A DNA stretch of 64,000 nucleotides, taken from NCBI GenBank assembly GCA_038503035.1, contig JAVSML010024346.1, positions 62,001 to 126,000 of the forward strand, given 5' to 3'. The stretch comes from Crocodylus rhombifer. Lineage: Eukaryota > Chordata > Crocodylia > Crocodylidae. The position numbers were made by a program, and so were the translations under genes. Under the pieces are notes generated by a model. That model did no database searches. It was not told the origin of the DNA and saw nothing but the letters and a program-made list of their open reading frames with translations. This document shows, piece after piece, positions 32,216 through 42,343 of the stretch (its first letter is position 1; the number at the start of each line of letters is the position of its first letter).

Positions 32216-32984
32216 TAGACATCAAAATAAAGGGCACGCCATGTTGGGCCATACGTGCCACCCTGATTGCTGATGGGCTCCTGGGCAAACCTGGCCCTGG
32301 TTATAGCTGATGAGCAATCAGACATCTGACCCTAATCCTTAGTATCGAATCAGGCTTCCAAACACTTGTGTAAGACTAGTGTTGCTTTGGGTTTTTTAAG
32401 ACCATTAAGTTATTGTAAACCTGGGCCTTTCTCCCATCACCCCATCTTCCCCGCACCCACCAAATTAGAGAGAAAAGGGGGAGGCTGGTCAGGGGTGGGA
32501 GGGAGCCAGCTGTCTCTGAGAGGGAGATTTTCAATATGAAAACCTCTCTCCCGGCTTCTCTGCGGCATTGGAGTCCGGTGGGGTCCCCAGGGGACACTGC
32601 CTTTGTCTGCCCGCTGTCGGCCTCTTGGACACTGGAAAAAGGCCATGTGAGATGGTATTTTTTGAACGCTGTCTCAGAAAGGAGCTGGTGGGGTTGACAG
32701 GGAAGGGGCCATATGCTCCAGTTGACGTGCTGGCCAGTCCACTGGTTTCGAAGAAAAGCCCAGTATGAGCGAAACGACCATGATGTCCTGGGAGCCTCTT
32801 CTCCACATGCTCCATCTTCCTCGCAGGCGTGGGAGATGGGCGTTTTCAGTGACTCTCTGCATTGTTCTCAACTTCTCCCCAAATGGTCCTCTGATTCATT
32901 GTGGGGTTTCTATGGGGAGAAGCTCTTCTCCCTTGTAGGCTCTGTCGAGTTAATGGCATGAATTACTGCACTAATCCAAGGAGC
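32216..32984. other. unannotated stretch
   Basis: No gene or repeat recognised. Confidence 0.5.
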
Positions 32985-33125
32985 AGGAAAGCTGTCTAGT
33001 GGGTAGAATGATGGACAGGCACTTGAGAGACACAAATGACCTTGGGCAAGCTACCTAATCTCTCCACACCTTCATTGCAATGAGGATTGAAGCTCTTCCC
33101 TACCCCACAGGGCACGGTGAGGACA
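32985..33125 (+). mobile_element. MIR/CORE-SINE remnant
   Basis: CTGTCTAGTGGGTAGAATGA, CCTTGGGCAAGCTACCTAATCTCTC and a GGCACGGTGAGGACAAAA-type end follow the MIR order. Confidence 0.65.
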
Positions 33126-33143
33126 AAACCCCATTAATGCTGA

Positions 33144-33466
33144 CAAGGTTCTTTGAGTAAATCCAGCATCTTTTATTAGACCAACTCAAATAGTTGGAAA
33201 AAAATCTTCTTAGCAAGCTTTTGGGCACAAGCACACTTGATCAGGCTGAGGAAGCATATGCAGATGGTCTGTAGACCATCCAGGAAGAGCACAGACCATC
33301 TTCAGATGCTTCTTCAGCCTGATGAAGAGTGTTTGTACCCAAAAGCTTGCTAAGAAGAACTTTTCCAACTATTTGAGTTGATCTAATAAAAGATATTGGA
33401 TTTACCCAAAGAACCTTGTCTGCCTGTGTCCTTAGGCCAACATGGCTACAACCAACACCCCCTGAA
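33144..33466. mobile_element. foldback repeat 'E', full copy 2
   Basis: Inverted repeat arms at about 33144-33258 and 33308-33418 are closely similar. The outer ends are CAAGGTTCTTTG and CAAAGAACCTTG. Inner blocks are ATCTTTTATTAGACCAACTC, AATAGTTGGAAAAA, CTTAGCAAGCTTTTGGG and a GATCAGGCTGAGGAAGCAT-type end. The spacer contains its own small palindrome (ATGGTCTGTAGACCAT). A tail (GCCAACATGGCTACAACCAA) follows the right arm. No ORF. Same family as 14690-14935. Confidence 0.8.
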
Positions 33467-33525
33467 ACATTCATGCTGAGGATATGTACAAAGCCAGTGG
33501 TAAGCAGGATCCAGTAAGTGTCTAG

Positions 33526-33778
33526 ATGGGTGATTCTCAACCAGGGTGTCCTGCGATCCTTTTAAGGGTGCCGGGGGGATGCTGCACAATATTAGCATTG
33601 TTAGGTGGGCAAAGTCTATACCTGATTCCCAAGATAAACCCAGAGACTTGAAATAGGAAGCTAGAGTGTCAAAACCATGCTGACCTGTTGCACCCTAGTC
33701 ACGAAATGGGTGAAAGCAAAAAGCTGTCATTTTCCAAGGGAGATCTAGAGTCTAAAAAGGTTGCATCCACGGGGCTGT
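33526..33778. mobile_element. hAT-like non-autonomous element, family 'F' copy 1
   Basis: It shares blocks with 40073-40375 in order: TGATTCTCAACCAGGGTG, AAGGGTGCCG, GCTGCACAATATTAGCA, GAAAGCAAAAAGCTG, CATTTTC, AGTCTAAAAAGGTT. The TIR at the left end is of the GGTTCTCAACC type. No clear target duplication at this copy. It sits 60 bases beyond foldback copy 2. Confidence 0.65.
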
Positions 33779-34177
33779 CAGCAACGTGCATTGCTTGCAC
33801 AGGCCGCGTGCAGTTCTCTGCCAACATGCAAGTCTCTGCCTTGCACCCTTGGGGCTCCCAGCCATGGCAGAGACAGAGCCAGTCTCCCTAAGATATCAGG
33901 GCTCCCTGCCACGGCCTGCTTGGCATGGGAAAGCCGAAGTTCCTCTCTCCAGCAAGCCCGTCTTAAGGCTGGGGCTTCCTCAGAGGCGGTGCTCATGGCG
34001 AAAACGTGACATAGCTGTTCCTTGCTGTGGGGTGGAGCGGTCTCTGCCAAGCCCTCTCTCCTCTAAGAGCAAACCAGGGAAAAGCACCTCCCCGGGGCAC
34101 GTGGGTGCCAGGTGGAAGACGCCCCATCCCCTCGGTGCCCTGCAGACAGGATTTCTTCTGCCCACCTCTGCTCGTAG
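33779..34177. other. unannotated sequence upstream of a candidate exon
   Basis: No repeat recognised. It ends in a good pyrimidine-rich splice-acceptor tract leading to AG at 34176-34177. Confidence 0.45.
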
Positions 34178-34351
34178 GCTGCAGCCATGACCAAGAAGTT
34201 CCCTTCCCCGGATGGGCGAACCCGTGCTGAGGCAGGCTGGGGGGATCCCGGCTTTGTAGAGGCTTTGGCGGCTGGCGAGGAAGAATTCAGCCGCCCCGGT
34301 CAAGCCAAGCAGGTCGGGCAGCCCAGCGCCGGAGACATAGAGACACTGGAG
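34178..34351 (+). CDS. candidate protein-coding exon, 55 codons from an ATG, product unknown
   Basis: A pyrimidine-rich tract (TTTCTTCTGCCCACCTCTGC) ending in TAG precedes 34178, and CTGGAG|GTAAGAG gives a strong donor at 34351/34352. An ATG at 34187 in reasonable context (GCAGCCATGA) opens a frame of exactly 55 codons to the donor, phase 0. The peptide begins MTKKFPSPDGRTRAEAGWGD and ends IETLE. It is hydrophilic, with an AAGEEEF acidic cluster, and has no signal peptide, membrane segment or domain I recognise. The sequence is non-repetitive. If real, it is the first coding exon of a plus-strand gene, or an internal exon read through from AAA-ATG. No downstream partner exon was identified, so this remains a prediction. 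Confidence 0.45.
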
Positions 34352-36964
34352 GTAAGAGCAGTGTTACCAGGTACTCGAGACCAGGGCAAACAAAGGCAGC
34401 ACTACACATAGGGTGGCATTTAAAGGGGACGTGCCCTGGTTCACCGCATGGAGAGCCAGGCCAGGTGGGAGCATAGGGGCCTTGTATCCAGCAGGCAGGC
34501 GTGTCATTCCCTGAGGTTTGCTTCACATAGGAAGAGAAGTTACAGGGTTAAAAGCTTTCCGTGTAGTTGTGGGGTCAGCAAGGTACTTCAGCTTATTCAT
34601 GCAAAGTCCCAACATGGAGCAGGGCCAAGTGCCCCCAAAGTGGCATCAGCTGAAGAGCTGGGCCCCGGGGCCCCGGGATTGGCGCCTCTACCTCTGCCAG
34701 CTCTGAAACACAGTTGATGCCTTGTTAAGCCCCTGTGGCACCTCAGAAGAAACGGGGTGCTCCATAACGCCAAGGAGATGCCTGGGGCTTGATTGCTCCC
34801 AAGCGGCTGTTGCTGTTACAGGGAGGATCCTCTGACTGCATGGTGTGCAAGCTGTCCCCGGGGGTAATGTTGCTCTTACCAGGTGTTGCTGCCAATGAGC
34901 ATTAATTTGGGTTTGATGGTGTCAGCTGTAAACACGTGGGGATAAGAGCCCACCCCACCCAGCATGTGGTGTGGATGCCAGGGCACGCTCCTCAGGGCCC
35001 CGTTGCTGAAGGTATTTCCATTGGTGCCAGCAGGCTCTGGCTCAGTCACCAAGACAGGAGAGTCTGCAGGGACATGGGGTGAGCAGGAAAGCCCGGCTGG
35101 AGGGATGGAGCCCAGCTATGTCATCAGCTCCCCATGATGTGATCAGCCAGCCCTGTCCCAGCTCTTGCCCTGCATGTTTAGGCCATGTTTAACAGGACAA
35201 TAAAGACACCAGAATAGCACCATCCTTGTCACAACGATGTTCTTGCATCAACCACGTAGGGGGTTGAGCAGGAATGGGTTTCTATCTGCTTTTTCAGAAG
35301 TTGCTTCAGTTTGAATGAAAAAGTCTAGGTAGCAGAGAATCCATCAGGTCCTCAGCACCGGTGCTTCATTACGTGCTGAAATGTGGGCCTCCTGGCTTGT
35401 TCTGCTGTTGTCTGCTAGATGACGGAGACCTCTGCTCTCAGCCATCTCCCTGCATAGCCTTTTCGTCCACCTCCTGTCAAAGGGGGAGTGAAGCGAGCTA
35501 GGCGGTCACCAAGCTGGTCATGGTGAGATGGTTTTGTCAGACCTCGAAACCCTTTTGCAGCTCTGCCCACGTGGCCAACCTCCTCTGTGAAATGTGGGTC
35601 CTGCTATCATACCTAGTCTTTCTGTCATGCAGAGGAACGACTCTGCATTGCCCTCCTCATGCATTCAAGGATCACGTTGTTTCTCTTAACCATGGCAGTG
35701 CGCCGCGAGGTGGCCCAGGTGGCCATCAAGTCCCTTCCAGAGTCCTTTGGCACTAGGTGGCAGGGGAACAGGGAATAGCTTGTTTGCCGTGAGCAAACAG
35801 CTACCACAGGGTAAGTAGACAACTCACAGTGCCTCCACCATCAACTTACCCCTCATTCCTTCAGGGTTAATTCTACCCTAGACCACCAGAGTTACTGCGG
35901 GCATGGTGTTCATATCATCTGTGTGCTGCTTTGCTGCACGAGGGTGAAGTATGATGTCTGTCCAGGCCCCGTGGACTGTGTTTTATCCTGGCCTCAATGC
36001 CCTGCAGTGTTTCAGAGTGGTCCCCCTTCATATGGGGTCAGGGCTCCCCTAGTGAGAGCCAGGTCCTGACCTATCAGTGTGTGCCCTGCAGATAATCCTT
36101 GTTGATAGCCAGCACTTCATAGCCGAAGGGATTTCCAAGCTGGGAGCAGTGCAGCCCATTCCTCTGTGCTCCGCTGGATTTCACCCCTTCCAGACTTTGC
36201 CCCCACGAGGCACTGAGAAACGCTCCCCAGCCTCCGCCTGGCCTGGCATGGGGACAGGACCTGGTGAGAAGCTGGCACGAGCGCCTTAGCAGATGGCTGG
36301 AAATCTCCTCTCCAAGGAGCACGGCATACCAGGTTGATTTGTCACATTCCAGGTAGCAAAGCCACGTGGGCAGCTGCTGCCAGGTGGATAAGATCTCCCC
36401 CAGCGCCCCCAGGGGAAAGGCATGCGGCCGCGGGGGATTAGCACGCATTCCAGCCGGGCAGGGGGCCTGTGGGTAGCTCCATGCACGCAGCCCTTGACAT
36501 GCAGCCCAGAAGCCCTGGCGCTCCAAGGAAGGCCTCGCAGGGATCATGGCACATCATCTAGGGACAACCAGTGCTGGGACCGGGCATGAGGGTCTGTCTC
36601 CGTGGAGTGGCAGAGGCGTGGGGTGCCCATCCCACAGGCCGGGAGACCCCTGCAGAGCCCGCGAGCTGCCACGTGTACGCTGTGGTCACCCCATGGATCA
36701 GAGCAGCTCCCGCTGGGAGATGAGGGGTCTGCAATGCTGTGGCAAGGGTCGGTACGTCCCCTTCCGGCCTTCTGACATGTTGGGGAGCAGGTGTGTTCCC
36801 AGCCTGACCGACGCGTGCATAGTACTGTCTCTTCCTTCCTGTCCCTGCGTGAGATCCACGCTGCATCTTCATGTGCACGCACGGACTGGGTCAAAGGCAA
36901 CCCCGGAGAAGGACTTCGAGTGCCACCTGCTGGCTTGTTCGCGAGTGTGTCCTGAGCCCGGAAA
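34352..36964. other. unannotated stretch, possible intron of the 34178 exon
   Basis: No gene, RNA or repeat family is supported by eye over this 2.6-kb interval. It may be intronic if the exon at 34178 is real. Confidence 0.4.
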
Positions 36965-37480
36965 GGGAATCAGAAATCGCAGAGAAGCGGAGCTGGAAGG
37001 GACCTGCACAGGTCACCTAGTCCAGCCCCCTGCCTGAGGCAGGATCAGCCCCATCCAGACCAGCCTATTCAAACCCAGTCTCCAACCTCTTAGCAAAACT
37101 ACAGTCACCCCTGACACAGCGCAAGAAATAACACCCGAACCTGCCACAGGTAAAGCAGGGGAGCTGCCGCGGCCAATGTCCTGCTGCTGTGAAAGGTTGT
37201 TAATACACGGTCGAGAGATCCCAGGCAGAGGCTATGCCCCTGCTACAGAGGAAGGCCGTCCTCCCCCACTCTACACCAGTCTCTTTTGGGGGGAGATTCC
37301 TTCCTGACCCCAATGCAGTGTTGGTCTGACCCTAAACGTAGAGGCAGGACCCTCTAGCAGGGTTGAGACCCAGCAGGAGCATTGGTGCAGCCCAGTCCGT
37401 ATCCCCATCCTGGGCTGCAGCCAGCACCTCTGGGGGAGGCTTAAAACACCCCTGACACATGGAGCAGAAAGCAGGGGTGG
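36965..37480 (-). mobile_element. CR1-tailed repeat family 'C', minus-strand copy 4
   Basis: The best-preserved copy, about 515 bases. On the plus strand it has GCTGGAAGGGACCTGCACAG and CCTAGTCCAGCCCCCTGCCT at the CR1 tail end. It continues CGAACCTGCCACAGGTAAAG, GGTTGTTAATACACGGTCGA, GAGATTCCTTCCTGACCCCA and ACCCAGCAGGAGCATTGG, and ends near AAACACCCCTGACACATGGA. It aligns with 24515-24990 throughout and has no ORF. Confidence 0.72.
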
Positions 37481-37547
37481 GGACCACCAGCAAAGCCAGA
37501 ATCATAGAAATCCCCATAGTAGACCATAGGCATCGCTACACCTAGAT

Positions 37548-37727
37548 CACTGATGTTCAGCCTTTTTTCATTTGCACGCCCCTTTTTGAATGGAGGTGCA
37601 GACCCCTTTGAATTGTGAGTGTGGGTATTCACATACCTTTGATTGATCACAGTCATCTTCCACAGACTCCTTAGACATAGTCGGTGGACCCCCAGGAGGT
37701 CTGCGGACCACAGGTTGAAAACCACTG
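37548..37727. mobile_element. hAT-like non-autonomous element (180 bp) with target duplication
   Basis: It begins CACTGATGTTCAGCCT and ends AGGTTGAAAACCACTG, TIRs of about 16 bases. Flanking octamers are ACCTAGAT (37540-37547) and GCCTGGAT (37728-37735), 6 of 8 identical with transition differences only. The internal CACGCCCCTTTTTGAATGG and GGTCTGCGGACCACAGG strings are typical of Charlie-type MITEs. Confidence 0.75.
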
Positions 37728-37739
37728 GCCTGGATCACC

Positions 37740-38279
37740 CCTGGACCCAGTGGCACATCGCTGACTCCCCCTCCCCGCTTTTCCCCAAAGGAGGGTGAAG
37801 CCTAGAAATCTCCTAAAGCAGCTCAGGGCCTGTCCGACTTCAGACAGGTCCAGTGTGCCGCAGATCCCAGGGCAAGCTGCCGCGGCAGGTGGAGGGTTGT
37901 TCTCGAAGCCCTGGGCCTTGCATCTTCTCCCTGGCTCTCCCCGGCTTTGACCTTGACCTCAAGAGGCCACCGGGTTCGGTGCCTCGGTTCCCCAAACACA
38001 TAGTGGGAGCAGTGGCACTACCCTGCGTTGATAGGGAAAGGCTTAGTTCGTGAGGTTGCTCCTTGTAGCCCCTTTCAGGGACCTCGGCTCTGTTTCCTTT
38101 CCACAGCCCTGGGCAGGCAGGGCCCCCCATCACACTGCTCCCTCCCCTGCCGTCCGGGGGCCTCCTGCACAGTGAGAAAGGCCACGGAGAGTGAATTGCC
38201 ATCTCAGAGCCAGTGGTGACTTGTCTGGGCAAGGCTAAGGCATGAGGCGGACACTAGGGAAGACGGGCACGTGTTTAAA
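37740..38279. other. unannotated stretch
   Basis: No gene or repeat recognised. Confidence 0.5.
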
Positions 38280-38665
38280 GCACTAGTCCAGGACTGGGGG
38301 TGGAGGCTGGGGTGTCCTGGTGCTCCTGCTGGTGCATAGAAAACACGGAGGGTCTCACTCTTCTGCTTGGCTCCTACCGGTCACTTCCTCTGTACCATGG
38401 GCACAATCCTTTTCTAGCATCCTCTGAGCAGGTGGTATCTAACTGTTCCCTAGTCACAGCAGTGGAAGGGCCTCATGGTGTCTTCATCTCCCCTGCTTTT
38501 ACCTATGGCCTCTTATAGGGTGTTGTGGTGTTTCTGGTCCTGGGCCTTGTAGCTAAGTGGGAGGGTTTGATGTGGGATCTTGGGGATTCCTTGGGTTAAC
38601 CGCTGCCTGAGACTGTGGGGGGCCAGGCTGGATATCCCAGAAGGCCCCTTCCAGCTCCACATTAC
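38280..38665 (+). mobile_element. CR1-tailed repeat family 'C'-like, plus-strand copy
   Basis: TTTTACCTATGGCCTCTTAT, GGTCCTGGGCCTTGTAGCTA and GGAGGGTTTGATG parallel 18380-18450 of family C. The end, GGGGGGCCAGGCTGGATATC..AAGGCCCCTTCCAGCTC, is a CR1-type 3' terminus. No ORF. Confidence 0.5.
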
Positions 38666-38870
38666 CGTGCCTGGGTGCTAGTCCTGCTTTGCTACTGATT
38701 CCCCAGATAACCTTGGGTGAGTCACTTAATTTCTCTCTTCCCTTACCTCCTGATCCATAAAACAAAAGCAGTTGATCTTCCCTTCCTGTCCTGTGTCACT
38801 GGTCTATGTGACTGTCTGCTCTGCAAAGCAAGGACTGTCTCCCCCTACACAGGCCCCATGCCCAGCACAA
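38666..38870 (+). mobile_element. MIR/CORE-SINE
   Basis: CTGCTTTGCTACTGATTCCC, CCTTGGGTGAGTCACTTAAT, TTCTCTCTTCCCTTACCTCC and GCTCTGCAAAGCAAGGACTGTCT match the SINE core and tail in order. Confidence 0.72.
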
Positions 38871-40072
38871 GGGGCCTTGGGCTCAGCAAAGCTCTCCCGC
38901 CATCGCTGGCCAAACAGACGTGAATATGGTTGTGCTGCCGCATCTCATGCCAGATCCATCTGTAGCCAGAAGTGGTTTTTTCCTTTGGGATTTGTACAGA
39001 GCCAGTCGCAGCAGGGGCTGGGAGCCATGACAAAGGCTCTGACATGACACTGCAGGGTAAAGAGACCCTGCCTGCTCAGAGCTGCAGGAAATCCAGGCAA
39101 AAATGCTTCTGCTTAAAAAATACCTGGGGACTTCCTGTTCTTCAGCAAGGAAACATCTCCGGACTTCTTCCCTTCTTCGAGGACCAAGCAAGGTGCTTGA
39201 AAGCTAGGATGCTCCTTCCAGGCTTGCTGGCCATGCCAGGAGGCCTGGGGGGCAGCTGGCTCTTGGGTGGAGCACTCTGCATTCCCTGGGAGCCTCTCAG
39301 CTGCTTTCCTCTGCGCTCTGCCGTCCCTGCACTTCCTCTTTCATCCCGAACTGCTTGCTGTCCCAACATCCACATTTCTGCTCATGCCACGTGCATGCGG
39401 CAGAGCAGGGCACAAGAGCTGTGTGCAGCGTGCACCACAGCTGTCAAGGCCCGGGCACTGTATTGCTCACAGTGTCGTGTTAGCCAGGGGCCGTCGTGCT
39501 AGGTGCTGTGCACACACACCACCACGGTGCCAGGTGCCTGCCTCAAAGAGCTTTCGGGGGAGATGGATGGAGGGAGATGGATGGAGATGCTGAGCAGGGG
39601 CTGGGAGACCTGGCTTGCATCTCTGCCTACCCACCGCTCCTGCCTGTTGAGACTACAAGGGGCTTTGCCCCGGGCTGGGACTGGGGTGAACTGATGCTCT
39701 CGTCCTGGGCAGTTTCTGGGGAGTCACAGATCTGTGACAGCTCCTTTGGCATTTGACCCCAGCACTGCAAGGTAGTGCAACTTTGTTCCTTTCCTCTTTT
39801 GCCTTGTCTGCTTAGAGATTGTGATGCCGGGCATGTCATGGTGGTCCAGCAGGGCTTTTCCATGCATACAGTTGAGGGGAACAGGGCTGGTTACCCTCAG
39901 TATCCTACTAACTCTCCAGAGAAAGCGACCCTCAAATTCCCTGAAAGACATGCTATTCCTCTGCTGTCGGCTTGGAGGGTCCAGCCAGAGCAGCAGGTAT
40001 CGCTCCCCCGGGTTTGCCCTGAGAGCAGGCCTGGACCGACCCAGACACAGGAGCCCCGCTCAATGGCTAGAG
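38871..40072. other. unannotated stretch
   Basis: A GGGAGATGGATGGAGATG-type direct repeat lies at about 39559-39587. No gene recognised. Confidence 0.5.
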
Positions 40073-40375
40073 CCCTGGTTCTCACCCGGGTGCTATGAGA
40101 TCTTTGTAAGGGTGCCGCAGGGGGCTGCACAATATTAGCACTGTTGAGTGTGCAAACACCTGTACGCGATTCACCCAGAGATTATTGCATGTAGGACTCC
40201 GTCGTCTCGAAATCGTTCTGCCCCATTACAGACTTTGCTGAGCTCTTTGCAACAGAGCTGCTCTCTTAATTTTCTGTAGTCAGGCAGCCAGCGAAAGCAA
40301 AGAGCTGCCATTTTCTGCAGGGGATGTCCAGACTAACGAGGGGCGCTTCGAGTCTAAAAAGGTTAAACACCGCTG
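40073..40375. mobile_element. hAT-like non-autonomous element, family 'F' copy 2
   Basis: It begins CCCTGGTTCTCACCCGGGTG and ends AAAGGTTAAACACCGCTG. The flanking octamers GGCTAGAG (40065-40072) and GGCAAGAA (40376-40383) match at 6 of 8. It shares the GCTGCACAATATTAGCACTG core and AGTCTAAAAAGGTT end with the copy at 33526. No transposase. Confidence 0.72.
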
Positions 40376-41972
40376 GGCAAGAAGGAGGTGCTGGATGCGC
40401 CACAGCTGATTCCTCAGGGCAGAACAGGAATGGGCATGGGGGGCAGGACAGCAGGGCCCCCCTCCGATCTCACACAAGAGCTGGCAGGTATATTAGCAGA
40501 AGAGCAGGGCAGGGGGTCTCCTCATGTCAGAGCCGGCTACAGTTGCTCATTGCATTGGAGAAATTCTGCATTTGCTGGCTTAGCCCGCAGAGGTCTTGGC
40601 CCTGGGATGCAGCAGTTTGTCGCTGTCGGTGATTTGGGCTCTTGCAGGTTCCTGCTGCTCGGATCGTGATTTGGTGTTTGCAAAGGAGTGCAGGCAAAAT
40701 GACACAGTTTTTCCCACTCCCCAGAGGAATTTCCAGGATGAAGTCCCCAAATTTGGGTCTGGATTTGGGGAGAGCAAATGTCACGGATTTTCCCACTCTG
40801 GGTTCTGGTTTGGCCCATCAGATCTTGCAGCCAGGAGCTTCGGGTCCAGGTTCCCAGCACTAGGGCATTCCCGGTGCTCTGGTCCATTGTCTGTGGGGGT
40901 CCTGGGAAGATCTCAGCTGGTTTCTTTTTGGAGCCCCAGAGCCCAGTGCTCAGCCCCAGTGCGTGGCAGATCAGTGCTTCATGCAGACTCCTGGGTTTGG
41001 ATTGAAATCACAGGCAGAGCAGCGATGGGGTGAGGACCTGGGGGCAGGATTCCCACCCACAGCATGGGTCCCCGCTTTCTGCTGCATCCTGGGGACGCTG
41101 CTGAGTGCCAACCATTGATGCTAACCTGGGCTAATGGGACATCAGCTGCTAGGGCAGGATCTGGCTGGTGGCAGGAGCATGGAGGAAGGAGACTTGCCCC
41201 CCATCATCCTGCAGACCGTTGAGTCAGTACCAGTGTAACACTCCTGAGCCCTAGCACGGCACGGGACCCTCTCTGCACCCCTCTACCCTGCGGGGCTGTG
41301 GTTTCAGAAGCCATTGCAGTGAGTGCAGACGGTCCAGGGGCAATGACCGCAGGGGCCATCCAGGCCCAGCAGAAGCCTGGATTCACCAGGGCAGCTGCTT
41401 TCTCATCTCAAGGGCCAAAGACTGAGGCCCTTTGCTTCTGCAGCATGTGAGCCAGCTCACAAACACGCAGGCAGGGGCTCTGGTCCATCATCCCTGCAGG
41501 CACGAGGTCACCCCAGAGCTGAACCCCGCAGCCCTCGGTTTGCTCCCCGCGGGGCGCTGCGGAGCCCGCCGTGCCGGGGCTCGAGGTGCCCAGCAGTGCT
41601 GAGTCCCACCAGGGCACATCCTGGCCCCCAGCAGCATGGGGACCAGCTGGCTGGCGGCTCCTGCCCTTTCGGAAGCACTCAGGCAGCCGAAGCACTCCAG
41701 GAACTTGTTAGCACATGGTTGACCTGTCAGCGGGGAGCGAGACCAGCAGAGCCAGCCCGGTCCCCATCCGGGAGAGGTTGCATCTCGCCTGCCAGCACTT
41801 TGCGAGCTGCCAGGAGCCGCTGGGTGACGACCTCTCTGGCTGTCAGCAGGTGCCGGATTGACAGCACGGCTGCTGTCGCAAGGCCCTGCCGGGCAGCCTG
41901 CGCAGAGCGGGGAGATATTTCTCCTGGTAGCAGAGGGGCAGCAGCGCCGGGCCCTGCTCATCTGGCTGGGAA
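40376..41972. other. unannotated stretch with a short duplicated segment
   Basis: Two similar segments lie at 40697-40724 and 40776-40799 (AAATGACACAGTTTTTCCCACTCC versus AAATGTCACGGATTTTCCCACTCT in pieces). They flank a 12-base perfect palindrome, CCCAAATTTGGG, at 40746-40757. A CpG-dense patch lies at 41515-41600. No gene recognised. Confidence 0.45.
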
Positions 41973-42343
41973 TACCCTATTTACTCATGTAGAAGCTGCA
42001 CCCAGGTAGGCTGCACCCCTGAGTATTATCTCAGAAATACCTGTGAGTGCTGGGCCTTGTGCTTCCTTGGATTTCCGGGGATCGTGTCTGTATTGCTCTT
42101 TTCTGAAGAGGCCGAGTCAGAAGCAGTTTCTCTTTAAAAGCCTCCCCATGTTGAGGAGTGGAGCACATCTGCCCCACGTTAGCTGCGAGATTGTGCTAGA
42201 TGAGAAAGTAGGACAGTGATCGCTCCATTGATACCGCTTCCATCTTGCCCCATGCGTGGCATGTATAATGGCTGAACCTTGGTTTTTGGCAGCAAAATTT
42301 CAGGGGGGTTAGAAAGTGCAGCTGTTATGTGGGTAAATATGGT
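41973..42343. mobile_element. 371-bp TIR element (MITE-like)
   Basis: The left end ACCCTATTTACTCATGTAGAAGCTGCAC and the right end (complement of ACCATATTTACCCACATAACAGCTGCAC), quoted as separate shorter matches, form about 28-base imperfect TIRs. The interior is non-coding and includes GCACCCCTGAGTATT. The superfamily is unclear and no convincing target duplication was seen. Confidence 0.65.
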
